From positions 62,001 through 126,000 of the forward strand of contig JADDMT010000012.1 of the NCBI GenBank assembly GCA_021401465.1: DNA of 64,000 nucleotides, read 5' to 3'. Each line of letters opens with the position of its first letter. Positions within the stretch are counted from its first letter, which is position 1. Shown here in pieces: positions 1 through 9,276 of this stretch. The position numbers and the translations under genes were made by a program. Below the pieces are notes generated by a model. The model was not told the origin of the DNA. It saw only the letters and a program-made list of their open reading frames with translations, and searched no databases. This stretch comes from Teratosphaeria epicoccoides. Taxonomy: Eukaryota; Ascomycota; Dothideomycetes; Mycosphaerellales; Teratosphaeriaceae.

Positions 1-1
1 A

Positions 2-1708
2 TGGACAGGGTATGTAACGGCCGCGCTGACGATATGCGCTGCGGCTGCTGAAGAAGGGGAAAGTCACCTGCTCTCCCCATCGTCAGAGAAGCTTGAGTTG
101 CAGAGTGCCGGAGCCAACGAGCACGATCCCCGTGTCGTGTCTCTCGACTATGCTACATATAGAGGCGAACGCTACTCTAACGACGTCACCGCATGGCTGG
201 GTCTTCGCTATGCAGCACCACCAGTAGGAAGTCTGCGCTTTGCTACGCCTGAGGATCCTCCGCAATACCCAGGCACACAACCTGCAACCAAGCATGGACC
301 GATCTGCCTCCCAACGCCTGGTTCTGGGACGAACTTCACGACGCATTCCGAAGATTGCCTTTTCCTGAGTGTCTATGCTCCATTCAACGCCACAGGGAAA
401 GGAAAGAAGCTGCCGGTCTACTTCTTCATACAAGGCGGTGGCTTCTCCACGAACAGCAACGCCAACTATAACGGGAATGGCCTGATACAGGCAAGTGGAT
501 ACGACATTGTGGTCGTGAACTTCAATTATCGAGTTGGTCCGTATGGATTCCTCGCCAGCCAGGAAGTACAGAACGGCGGTGGCATCAACAATGGTCTCAA
601 AGATCAACGGAAGGCCCTCGAATGGGTCCACAAGTACATACATCTCTTTGGGGGAGACCCAGGCCATGTCACGCTGGGAGGCGATAGTGCCGGCGCACAG
701 TCTGTGAATCTGCAAGTCACAGCGTACGGCGGCCGCGACGACGGCCTATTCCATGCCACGGCGGCAGAGTCTCAATCAGCCCCAGCCATCCGCTCGATAG
801 CAGAGAGCCAGTACAACTACGACAATCTGGTCAACCGCGCTGGCTGCTCATCCTCCTCTGATACCCTAGCGTGCCTGCGCGATCTCAGTGCCGAGGACCT
901 GCAGATGCATAATATTCTGACCCCGTTTCCGAACGCGAAATACGCCCCTCTCTACCCTTACGGTCCCACTTTGGACCACGACTTCATTCAGGACTACACT
1001 CACGTGGCATACGCTACTGGCCGCTTCGTCCACGTGCCCGCGATAGGAGGCGACGATACAAACGAAGGCACAATATTCGCGCCTCGAAACACCAGCAGCG
1101 CTGAAGAAGCCAATACGTTCGTCCGGGACCAATGGCCTCTCATGACGCCCGCTCAGTTCCAAATCTGGAATAAATATTTCACTCCTCAAGCTTTCCCCAA
1201 CTTCGGCTCCGACGAGAGTCTGGCGACGCAAGGACAATACTTCCAGGCTCTCGCAGTCGGCTACGGCGAGCAACGCTACATCTGCCCTGGCATCAACATC
1301 TCGGCCGAACAAGCAGAATGTGGCGTCCCAAACTGGAATTACCGTTGGAATGTGGTTGACCCGACCGCCGAAGCTGAAGGCAATGGCGTCACCCATACGG
1401 TCGAGGTGAATGCGATCTGGGGTCCTAATAAAACTAATGGTGGAGCGCCAAAGAGTTATTACCCTGGTCAGGTGAATGCTGAGATCGTGCCTATTGTGCA
1501 GGCGTATTGGACGAGTTTCATCAGGACGCACAACCCGAATACGTATCGCTTGCCGGGGACGCCAGAGTGGGAAGCATGGGGCACGGGAGAGGCTGGCTTC
1601 AGGAGATTGAAGTTCGAGACTGACGCGACGGCTATGGAAGCTGTGCCGCAGGATCAGCGGGAGAGGTGCGCGTGGTTTGCTAGTATTGCGCTGGGTGTAG
1701 AGCAGTAG
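2..1708 (+). CDS. Secreted type-B carboxylesterase, 5' end outside the window
   Basis: An alpha/beta-hydrolase of the carboxylesterase/cholinesterase family that would hydrolyse carboxylic esters outside the cell. The frame is open to the left edge. The first visible residues (about codons 1-20) form a hydrophobic, alanine-rich run followed by acidic residues, which looks like the end of a signal peptide, so the true ATG is probably just upstream. Numbering from the TTG at 98, the nucleophile elbow GGDSAG has its Ser at about 197, the acidic member is the Glu in DDTNEG at about 323, and the His is at about 433 in NGVTHTVE. The oxyanion-hole GGG motif is near 113. All three catalytic residues are present, so the enzyme is probably active. 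Cys pairs and several N-glycosylation sequons fit secretion. The substrate cannot be told. No intron is needed in the visible part. Confidence 0.9.
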   Translation, partial: WTGYVTAALTICAAAAEEGESHLLSPSSEKLELQSAGANEHDPRVVSLDYATYRGERYSNDVTAWLGLRYAAPPVGSLRFATPEDPPQYPGTQPATKHGPICLPTPGSGTNFTTHSEDCLFLSVYAPFNATGKGKKLPVYFFIQGGGFSTNSNANYNGNGLIQASGYDIVVVNFNYRVGPYGFLASQEVQNGGGINNGLKDQRKALEWVHKYIHLFGGDPGHVTLGGDSAGAQSVNLQVTAYGGRDDGLFHATAAESQSAPAIRSIAESQYNYDNLVNRAGCSSSSDTLACLRDLSAEDLQMHNILTPFPNAKYAPLYPYGPTLDHDFIQDYTHVAYATGRFVHVPAIGGDDTNEGTIFAPRNTSSAEEANTFVRDQWPLMTPAQFQIWNKYFTPQAFPNFGSDESLATQGQYFQALAVGYGEQRYICPGINISAEQAECGVPNWNYRWNVVDPTAEAEGNGVTHTVEVNAIWGPNKTNGGAPKSYYPGQVNAEIVPIVQAYWTSFIRTHNPNTYRLPGTPEWEAWGTGEAGFRRLKFETDATAMEAVPQDQRERCAWFASIALGVEQ

Positions 1709-1760
1709 CCTGCGTCTGCCATGTCATGAAGTTATGGTGTACGATTTACGGCAGTTTCCG

Positions 1761-4079
1761 CTATAGTAGCACGTCCAGTACTCGTTGTAAGACGTCTTCT
1801 TTCAACCTTCCCATCTCTCCGTACGCCATCCGAGCAGAGAATTCCAACGCCTGATACTTCTGCTTCCAATCAACAGGCCCTCCTGCGCCACGATCATCAG
1901 CGTTATCATTATTGTCCATTCCCGAAAACCCAGCATCCGGCTCTCCAACCTCCCTCATGGCCCTCGTGAAGTGTTCATTCGTCAGCCCGTTGAGCCGCAG
2001 CTCTTTCGCTTGCGCCATGAACTTGCGAAGCATCGCGTCGTGCGGGTCTTCAGTGACCATCTCCTTCCTCTTAGAAAGATTTAGTCCATTCAGCGTGAAC
2101 GACCCGGTACACCCAGCCATCGAGACAGTCCAGTTGAGATCAAACATCTCTCTTACGTCCGCACCATCGTGGGATGCCGGTACGATCTCTTCATATCCGT
2201 CGTCATCAAGGCGGAAGCGCGTCACGTTGATCTTCTTCGGCGATCCTGTCGCTGGACCGAGTGGCACATTCAGTTGTTCGCCCAGACCGAGCCAGGATGC
2301 AGCGGTGAGTCGCGCGATATCGTCTTTCGGGAGGTCTGTGTCTTGTCGCGGTATCCCGAGGCGTTGTAGGATAGCGTCGGCGAGTCGTTTCGCTTCTTCG
2401 CCGCTCAGACGATTGTGCCGGCCCGCAAGTTCTGCGCGGAGGAGATCGGATGTGAGGATACGTTTGAGGGCCTCGAAGGCAAAGCCTGGAATTTCGCGGT
2501 CTTCAGGCTGCACCTCTGCCATTACTCTTTGACGTGTCGGCTGAGCGGTGCGGCGGCCACCATTATCCTCACCATTGACTAGCACCCGTGGTGCTGGTGG
2601 AGTTGGCATCCTGACCACGGGGTTGCCTTGGTGTTGCGGCACTTGGAGTGATAGCTTCCCAGGCCTGCCTTCGCTCTGTCGTCTTGTGACTGGTGGAGGC
2701 ATCGGAGCTGTGAACCTCGGATCCATCATATGTGCTGGCTCTGGAGTGACCGTCTTCGCGGACGCCGAGGCCCTGTCATTCGCTGGATCGGCCGGAAATG
2801 TGTTATATGGTCCGTCCTGTACATTGCGACTTGCAGGTGGCCGGCCTCTAAGTTTACCTCCAGGTGTGTTGCTAGACGGCCATGCGCTCGACAGCGCAGG
2901 ATAATGCCTGCGTTTACGTTTGGTCGATGCCTTGCTCTCGCTAGCATCGAAGGCTGCATCTATATGAGCAGACATTGACGTTGGCTGTGCAGTCATGGGG
3001 TGAGGTGTGCCCATTTTGTGCGAGCCGTCGTGAAGATTCCATCGCGAATATGACGGCACAGCTGTGGTCGCTGCAGTCTGTGGCGCGCCCATTCCATCGT
3101 CCCATGGATCATGATCACGAGAAGCCACCGCTGATGCCGAAGCCCAAGGATCACCGCGATGACTTCCAGGGTGGGCACTGGCTGGGTAAGCGGAAATTGA
3201 CTCTCCGTATCTCCCAATGCGCTGACGTTTCCTAACAGAGTCAACTCCGCCGTTTGCGTCTTGATCGACATCAGAGTTTCGCCGCCGCCCACGTCTAGGT
3301 TTAAACGACGGATCAAGTGCTCTCAGGGCCAAGTCTTCTTCAATGACCACTCCATCCCTGCCACCGAGAGGGTATGGGTCATCTGGAGGGGGAAGATCCG
3401 TGAAATATACATGCTGCTTGCCAAGAAGGTACTCGAAGAAAGCGTCCAAGTGCATGGCTCTCATCCATCTCTTGAGCCGGACGCTGTACTGCTGCACCTT
3501 CTGCGCACTCTGGCCTTTACTTACATCGGGTGGCTCGACACCAAGATCTATAGCAAGCTGGTTCCAAGTCTTGATCTCTTTGGCTTCGAATTTCTGAAGC
3601 AGCTCCCACAAGCGGAAAGTTCTGAATTCCTTGTCTTCGCTTTTTGGCGGGCTGTTAAAGCTGCTTCGTAGAAGCTCAGTGTCAACGCCCAAGTCGAATT
3701 GAGGGTTGCAATATAGGATAAACTGCACGTAAGCGTCCTCAATGGTACTGTCTGTGACATGTATCGATGGAAGACTTCGTTTGTATTGTTGGCCAGGAGA
3801 TCTCTGCAGAGGCGCCGCTCTATTCAACTGAGGAGACACGCTGCTTGGAGGCTGCATCGAGCCTTGTCGCTGGACAGCGGAGGCTCTTTGATCAGGCGAT
3901 GGGTGCCTTGAATGTGCATTGGGAGACGCTTGTGCTTGCTGGGGACTGCTCTGGACACTAGCGGCGACTGCGAACAACGGCGACGGGAATGCTGTCTGTG
4001 AGAATGACGATGAAGGAGGGGTAGCGGAGAGATAGTGCTGATGGTGGCCGGCGCCAGCACTACCGTCTTGTCGATACAT
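1761..4079 (-). CDS. Abp2-type ARS-binding protein
   Basis: A large, mostly disordered nuclear protein (772 aa from the chosen ATG) with the fungal ARS-binding protein 2 domain. Residues about 100-235 hold the conserved block: SIHVTDSTIEDAY, then CNPQFDLGVD, then the FRLWELLQKFE and WMRAMHLDAFFEYLLG stretches. In fission yeast this family binds AT-rich replication-origin DNA; that role is carried over from the family and is not shown here. The rest is rich in Ser, Pro, Gln and Arg, with basic clusters that could be nuclear signals. A second ordered region near the C-terminus (TVSMAGCTGSFTL, then a helical tail) also looks conserved. The frame stays open upstream to 4205 but only with a TTG, so I take the first ATG at 4079; an extra 5' exon is possible. 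It is transcribed away from the carrier gene that starts at 4591. Confidence 0.8.
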   Translation of the reverse strand: MYRQDGSAGAGHHQHYLSATPPSSSFSQTAFPSPLFAVAASVQSSPQQAQASPNAHSRHPSPDQRASAVQRQGSMQPPSSVSPQLNRAAPLQRSPGQQYKRSLPSIHVTDSTIEDAYVQFILYCNPQFDLGVDTELLRSSFNSPPKSEDKEFRTFRLWELLQKFEAKEIKTWNQLAIDLGVEPPDVSKGQSAQKVQQYSVRLKRWMRAMHLDAFFEYLLGKQHVYFTDLPPPDDPYPLGGRDGVVIEEDLALRALDPSFKPRRGRRRNSDVDQDANGGVDSVRKRQRIGRYGESISAYPASAHPGSHRGDPWASASAVASRDHDPWDDGMGAPQTAATTAVPSYSRWNLHDGSHKMGTPHPMTAQPTSMSAHIDAAFDASESKASTKRKRRHYPALSSAWPSSNTPGGKLRGRPPASRNVQDGPYNTFPADPANDRASASAKTVTPEPAHMMDPRFTAPMPPPVTRRQSEGRPGKLSLQVPQHQGNPVVRMPTPPAPRVLVNGEDNGGRRTAQPTRQRVMAEVQPEDREIPGFAFEALKRILTSDLLRAELAGRHNRLSGEEAKRLADAILQRLGIPRQDTDLPKDDIARLTAASWLGLGEQLNVPLGPATGSPKKINVTRFRLDDDGYEEIVPASHDGADVREMFDLNWTVSMAGCTGSFTLNGLNLSKRKEMVTEDPHDAMLRKFMAQAKELRLNGLTNEHFTRAMREVGEPDAGFSGMDNNDNADDRGAGGPVDWKQKYQALEFSARMAYGEMGRLKEDVLQRVLDVLL

Positions 4080-4590
4080 CGTAGCAGGAAAGACGAGAAA
4101 TGATATTGCCTGGGCGCCGGCACCCTCAGCGGCTCGTGACGCGTCACGCACCGGTCCGTCTATCGTCAATGCCTGCGACTCGGCGTCACTCAGGCCTGTC
4201 GTCAACGTCGAATATATCTGGGGGTGTGAAGCCAGACTATTTAGTGCTCATTTCCAACCAGACGGGCCGTTAGTGAGTAAGAGATCTCGACCTAATTTGC
4301 GAGGAATTTGTGTGGTCAGCCCGGAGAGTCGTCTGCAAAACTGGCGGTCAGCATCGAGCCCGACGACTTATTATGTCAGACACTTCCGGAAGGCATTTGA
4401 CAGTGATGTGCCTCGGCTTTGACTGAGCATCCTCACGTCAACATACAGATACGGAGGTGCGCCATGTCACATGTGAAGTCGATGACCGCGGTTGGTTGAC
4501 CCTCCATATCACCTTTCCTTGTCGGCTTCACCTGTCGGCCTGTATCACCACCATCTTGTACATCTCCCCATCCATCATCCTGCTGCACCC
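4080..4590. promoter_or_regulatory. Divergent intergenic region between the Abp2 and carrier genes
   Basis: About 510 nt that must hold both promoters. A pyrimidine-rich stretch runs from about 4500 to 4590 directly before the carrier ATG, a common feature of fungal leaders. The Abp2 frame stays open into the region as far as 4205. I see no clear TATA box or further gene. Confidence 0.45.
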
Positions 4591-5745
4591 ATGTCGAACT
4601 CCGTCAACGCACCCACTCCCGCGAACCCCCTCCCTTCTCCCTCGCAACCTGCTGCTCAGGTCCAGAACACTGCTTCAGGCTCCCCAGCAGCACAGCAGAT
4701 CGCCGCTCAACAAAGCGACAATGTCGCTCACGCACTGGCTGGTGCGGGTGGTGGCCTGCTCTCAATGGCCCTTACATACCCCTTGATTACCCTGTCCACC
4801 CGAGCTCAGGTGGAGAAGAGGAAGGCGCATACTGGCACCCTGGATGCTGCCAGGCGCATTATGGAGCGCGAGGGCATCGTGGGTCTGTATGCCGGACTTG
4901 ACAGCGCCCTGTTTGGTATTACTGTTACCAACTTTGTGTACTACTACTGTACGCCGACCTCGACCTATAGAAGCCCAGATACGTATCATTGATGGTTTTG
5001 TAGGGTACGAGTTCTCGCGCGCCTTCTTCCAGCGGACGACGAGCAAGACCAATCTCAACACTCTTGAGTCTATGGCCGCTGGCGCCCTCGCCGGGAGCGC
5101 AACTGTGCTCATCACGAACCCGATCTGGGTGGTGAACACCCGCATGACGGCTCGGCAATCCGAATCCCGCGATCCAACGCTCGCGACTGGCTCGACGGAA
5201 GCCGCCAACAAGCAGCGTGCTCCAAGCACTCTGTCTACCCTCATGAAGATCGTGAGAGAGGAAGGCGTTGGCCGCCTGTTCGCCGGTGTGCTTCCGGCCC
5301 TTGTGCTGGTCATCAATCCGATCCTGCAGTACACTATCTTCGAGCAGCTGAAGCAGGCGTTGGAGAAGCGGAGGAAGGTGACTGCGACTGACAGCTTCGT
5401 GATCGGAGCTATTGGCAAGCTGGCAGCGACCAGCATTACGTACCCTTACATCACTGTGAAGTCAAGAGCGCACGTTGCCAGCACCTCTGCTGGTAACAAA
5501 GAGGGCATGACGGCCACTATCAGGAGGATTCTGAAGGAGGAGGGTGTTGGTGGCCTTTACGGAGGTGAGAATCTGACGATTTGACGGTCTGACTAGCATG
5601 CTGGATGCGTCGCTGACATCTCCGTATAGGCATTGGACCGAAGGTCACCCAGTCTGTCCTGACTGCAGCATTCTTGTTCGCCTTCAAGGATGTGCTGTAC
5701 GAGGCTACAGTCAAAGCCAGAAGGACTGTTGCCAAAAAGGCTTAA
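4591..5745 (+). CDS. Peroxisomal adenine nucleotide carrier, PMP47/ANT1 type
   Basis: A mitochondrial-carrier-family protein (344 aa) of the PMP47/ANT1/SLC25A17 branch, which exchanges ATP and AMP across the peroxisomal membrane for fatty-acid activation. There are three exons, 4591-4948, 5004-5564 and 5630-5745, with introns of 55 and 65 nt bounded by GT..AG; splicing restores the branch-typical YYYWYEFSR. Three repeats are visible, with carrier motifs around TYPLITLSTRAQVEK, TNPIWVVNTRM and TYPYITVKSRA. Each is followed by the matching second half, such as EGIVGLYAGL, EGVGRLFAGV and EGVGGLYGG. The N-terminus is Pro/Gln/Ala rich, and the tail ends in a basic segment. The product is therefore a six-helix membrane carrier. 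Pex16, another peroxisome gene, lies 21 kb away without obvious linkage. Confidence 0.9.
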
Positions 5746-7170
5746 ACACGTTCAAGGCCGATTTGATAGCTTGACCGGTTGGGACGGGCTCTCAAATGTT
5801 GGTCAAGCTAACATGCAAGTGGGTCAGGCAGTTGAACGGAATGAACGATACCCAAAGGGCCACATCCTGCATGAGAATGACCTGGCGGCTGAGGATTGTA
5901 CACGCTGAGAACAGGGAATGTGTTGATTGGTATGTAGGACAATGACTGAATGTGAAATATTGCACTACGGGCTGGATGACCAGGCTCGATATCATATTCA
6001 GCTTGGCACCCCTCCCGGCTCCAAGTCTTTTGGTCTTGCGGTTCGGCGACGACGCTGACGTCGACGCTCGAAGGTAGGTTCAAGGCGTCACGTGTGTCCT
6101 CTGATGTTGTGCGACGGGCTGTAAGTGTTGGCCAGATCAGGCAGCACTGGTGCTTCAGTCCGCCATCCAAATAATGATACCAAGCCGCGGAGCGTGCTGC
6201 TTGGTATGTCGCCATAGTAACATACCGTGTGTGGCAAATTCTCCGAAGCAGTCGCAGCTTGTTGGCAGCGCTGATTTGCGTCATTCCTGGAGAAATCTCC
6301 GTCCGTATGCTGATGGAGCGCGGTAACAAGCAAGTCACCAAGCAAAAGTAGTATGCCACTCGCCACTCTCGGCCTTGACATGCGAGGATTCTGGGCGGAG
6401 TAAGCGAGTGGCACATCATCGTCCGTGACTACCTCCGACCTATCGAGCGAGGCCAGCGCCACGTAACAATCAATCGACCGGAGAAAGTGACACGCGACTT
6501 GATCGTCTCCACGAGGAATCCGGACCGACCCGCCATTTGGACGCGCCAACGAGGAGCCGCACATGGATGAACCATGTCACGATCGACGGTAACGTCTCAC
6601 AAAATTATGCCTGCTCCAAGCCCTCCAACCACCCACACCCACACATCCACCCCATACGACGGAGATGCCAAAAGCGACGCTGCTTTCGGGATGCCCACTG
6701 AGTCAAGGTTCAGTAGCTCGGCCTGTCATCCTTTTTTTCTGTTTACTCGGATCCCATGGCATTCGTCTCACTGAAGCATCAGGCACAACACGCCTCGTGC
6801 TTCGTAGTCACCTCTGCTGGACGCCAACGGCGCATGGGCATCACCCGTCCGAGGCTGGCCTGTTTGTGGAACGTAAGACGGGCCCATAATCCATGAAAAG
6901 ATACGACCCAGGACCTGTCACAACTTGTTCCTCTGTCGCATGCCGAACATCGACCACTCTGGACTTCCAGCGACCATCACGAAAACGCTCAGCTGCCTTT
7001 CGGTGGCGCCGACGACGAGACATACAGTAGCCAGGCACAGACCGGTGGCCCACAACCGTAAGATGTATGCGCTGTAACAGCAGCCAGCTCGCATAGAAGG
7101 CCTAGCATTTCTGAATCGACGAAACGAGCTCTTCTGAATCTCTGAAGTTGCCTCTGGCAATCGCGTCAGC
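5746..7170. other. Intergenic region, no gene seen
   Basis: About 1.4 kb. The longest frames (about 200 and 160 codons on the minus strand) read like random translation, and I recognise nothing in them. A C/A-rich tract lies near 6617-6655. It probably holds the 3' end of the carrier gene and the promoter of the gene at 7171. Confidence 0.5.
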
Positions 7171-8484
7171 ATGATCGCCCGATTCGCGCGGCGGTCAAGC
7201 CGTTCCGTCGCCTTCTGGACGATTTTTGGCCTTGCCTTCGCATCGCAAGCAGTGTTGGCAGGCATCATCATCAAGCTGACCACCGCAGCCTTCTGGACGT
7301 CGGAGGATTACGACACGGCACTAGCAGCAACAATCATGGACATTTTGGCCCAATTTTCATTACTCGCTGCTGTTGGGATGAGAAGGTTATCGTCGCTGAA
7401 TGGCCGGACGGCCCTCTGTGCACTTTCCGTTGTCATCGTGTTCGCGGCCGTTATATTGTCCATCATCGTCCTAAGCTTGACATTGCAAGATGCCGAGCGA
7501 GATGAGTCCTATGACTTGGCCATTGCTGGTCTGGTGTTCTGCGTCGTTGCAACTGTAGCACAAACGGTCTTTCATGGCTATCTGCTGTGGCCGCAACGAA
7601 AGTCTTCTGTTGCGGAGAGCGGGCCTGCGATGACTGTGCAGCGAAGTTCTCCAGTACGCTCCATCAAGCGCTCAATAACGACCCGTCTGGGAACCTGGAC
7701 ACCGACGCCACAGCAGATCTACAAGACTGAACCACACTCGCCCACCGACTCTGGCTATGGGACGAATCCTGGGTCGACATTCAAAGCTACAAAGCGGCCA
7801 GCGTCGTCTAGGATCCGCCTCATGCGCCATTCTAACGTTTCTTCCGAGACGCCCAGTGTTCTCTCGTCGACGCGCCCGCCCTCGTCTGACGCTGGTCGCC
7901 AAGACGGGTTTGAAAGCTGGGATACATCTGGGGTGATTGAAATGTATCACTCAAGCCCGTCGTTGCCCATAGGTCTCACCAGATTGGAGACAATTCCTGG
8001 CAGCCGACCAGGCTCCCCTGCGAAGGCCCTGGACGGCTCCATTGGAAAGGGCTCGGAGCCAGTCGCGGAATCTCGTGCAACCACAGCAGCTGGAGACGGC
8101 CCTTCGCCCGAGTTGCCGCCCATGTCGCCAATCTCGCCAACACCGGAGACGAGCTCCCTGCGAGCGTTCTCTAATAGTCGACGACCTAGCATTGGTCAGT
8201 CTCACATACATCCGCTATTCAGGACGGAGAGCCCCGTACCGCCACCGACTGCTTCGCCACGCACTGTCATTTTCGCATCATGTCAAGCAGGTCAAGTTGT
8301 CAGTCCAGAGACTTGGGTTCCTAGAGCTCTTCATTCTACTCACGGCAGCCGACCAGGCAGTACGACTCCCACGGGAAACAGAGCTGGGAGCATCAAGAGC
8401 GTGCGGTTCCATGCCGCTTCGCCGGAGCCTCCGCTAACATCGCCACTGGCCGAAAGCAGCCGAACTTTTGGTGGCGGCGGCTGA
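7171..8484 (+). CDS. Four-helix membrane protein with a long disordered tail, function unknown
   Basis: A single-exon gene of 437 aa. The N-terminal third has four hydrophobic segments, near residues 13-35, 47-68, 80-104 and 117-140, so it is an integral membrane protein. From about residue 145 the protein is Ser/Pro/Thr rich and probably cytoplasmic, with many potential phosphosites. A block near residues 335-365 (RRPSIGQSHIHPLFR, then SPVPPPTASP) resembles a motif I associate with uncharacterised membrane proteins across Pezizomycotina; this is from memory and was not checked. The start ATG follows a plausible leader and opens with a basic stretch before helix 1. I cannot assign a function. 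The tail ends in a short glycine run. Confidence 0.75.
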   Translation: MIARFARRSSRSVAFWTIFGLAFASQAVLAGIIIKLTTAAFWTSEDYDTALAATIMDILAQFSLLAAVGMRRLSSLNGRTALCALSVVIVFAAVILSIIVLSLTLQDAERDESYDLAIAGLVFCVVATVAQTVFHGYLLWPQRKSSVAESGPAMTVQRSSPVRSIKRSITTRLGTWTPTPQQIYKTEPHSPTDSGYGTNPGSTFKATKRPASSRIRLMRHSNVSSETPSVLSSTRPPSSDAGRQDGFESWDTSGVIEMYHSSPSLPIGLTRLETIPGSRPGSPAKALDGSIGKGSEPVAESRATTAAGDGPSPELPPMSPISPTPETSSLRAFSNSRRPSIGQSHIHPLFRTESPVPPPTASPRTVIFASCQAGQVVSPETWVPRALHSTHGSRPGSTTPTGNRAGSIKSVRFHAASPEPPLTSPLAESSRTFGGGG

Positions 8485-9276
8485 GGCAAGCGCGCGACTG
8501 ACAGGCCTTAAAGCCTGTCGATGTCGTCGAGATTCAACCACCGGCGGCAAAGTAGCCAACAGACTGCCGACCGTTACCCCCACTACAATTTCGTTCTCGT
8601 TCTCGTGCTCAGCCGAGCAACACACAAACGAGATGCTTCACGAGAATTTGGTCACCTCGGGGCCATCAACGAATAGCCGTGCCATGCGCCCGGCTTCGAG
8701 GCAGTGAAGCATGCGCCTCAGTACATTTGCCGTGCAAGACGAGCACAGCACGGAGCGCCATCAGAGGGCACCCCGGCAGCGAAGATACACAGCAAATCTC
8801 GAATAGCTCGTTCGGCACGGTGCCGTCTTTCGACATAGAGCAAAGCTCGGAATGTATAGCGGATGCGGTGCACTCTTGGCAAGTCCGGGTACATGAGAGC
8901 ATGTGCATCTCGAGTGAAACGACAAGCACGAGCTCCAGTGGAGCTGTGGTGGACGTAGGGATTGCACCGTGGACGAAGAGCAAGTGCATCGTGTGCACAG
9001 AGGAGCAAGGCGCAGACGTCACGGCAAAGGCTATTTACCTAGCATGACTAAAAGACAGACTGATGGTATGTACGGTCTAGCCACACAACATAATCAATCA
9101 CAAGCGAGAGCGCAAATCATGAGCCAAGTTCCAGCGCTTGGAATCTGGCATAAGTAGAATTCGCAAAGTGCCGAAATCATCAATGTTACCTCCGCAACTG
9201 TGCGCGCCGATGCGCTGCGTGCCATCATCGATCTCATCACGACCCGCGTAATCCTGCGGCAGCGCACTCAGCCTTA
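8485..9276. other. Convergent intergenic region, no gene seen
   Basis: About 0.8 kb between the 3' ends of two converging genes. Short overlapping frames exist on both strands but none resembles a protein. It presumably carries both 3' untranslated regions. Confidence 0.45.

Noticed and set aside
5808..6564. Frames of 158-203 codons on the minus strand
   Set aside because: They have no resemblance to a protein family and overlap each other in different frames.
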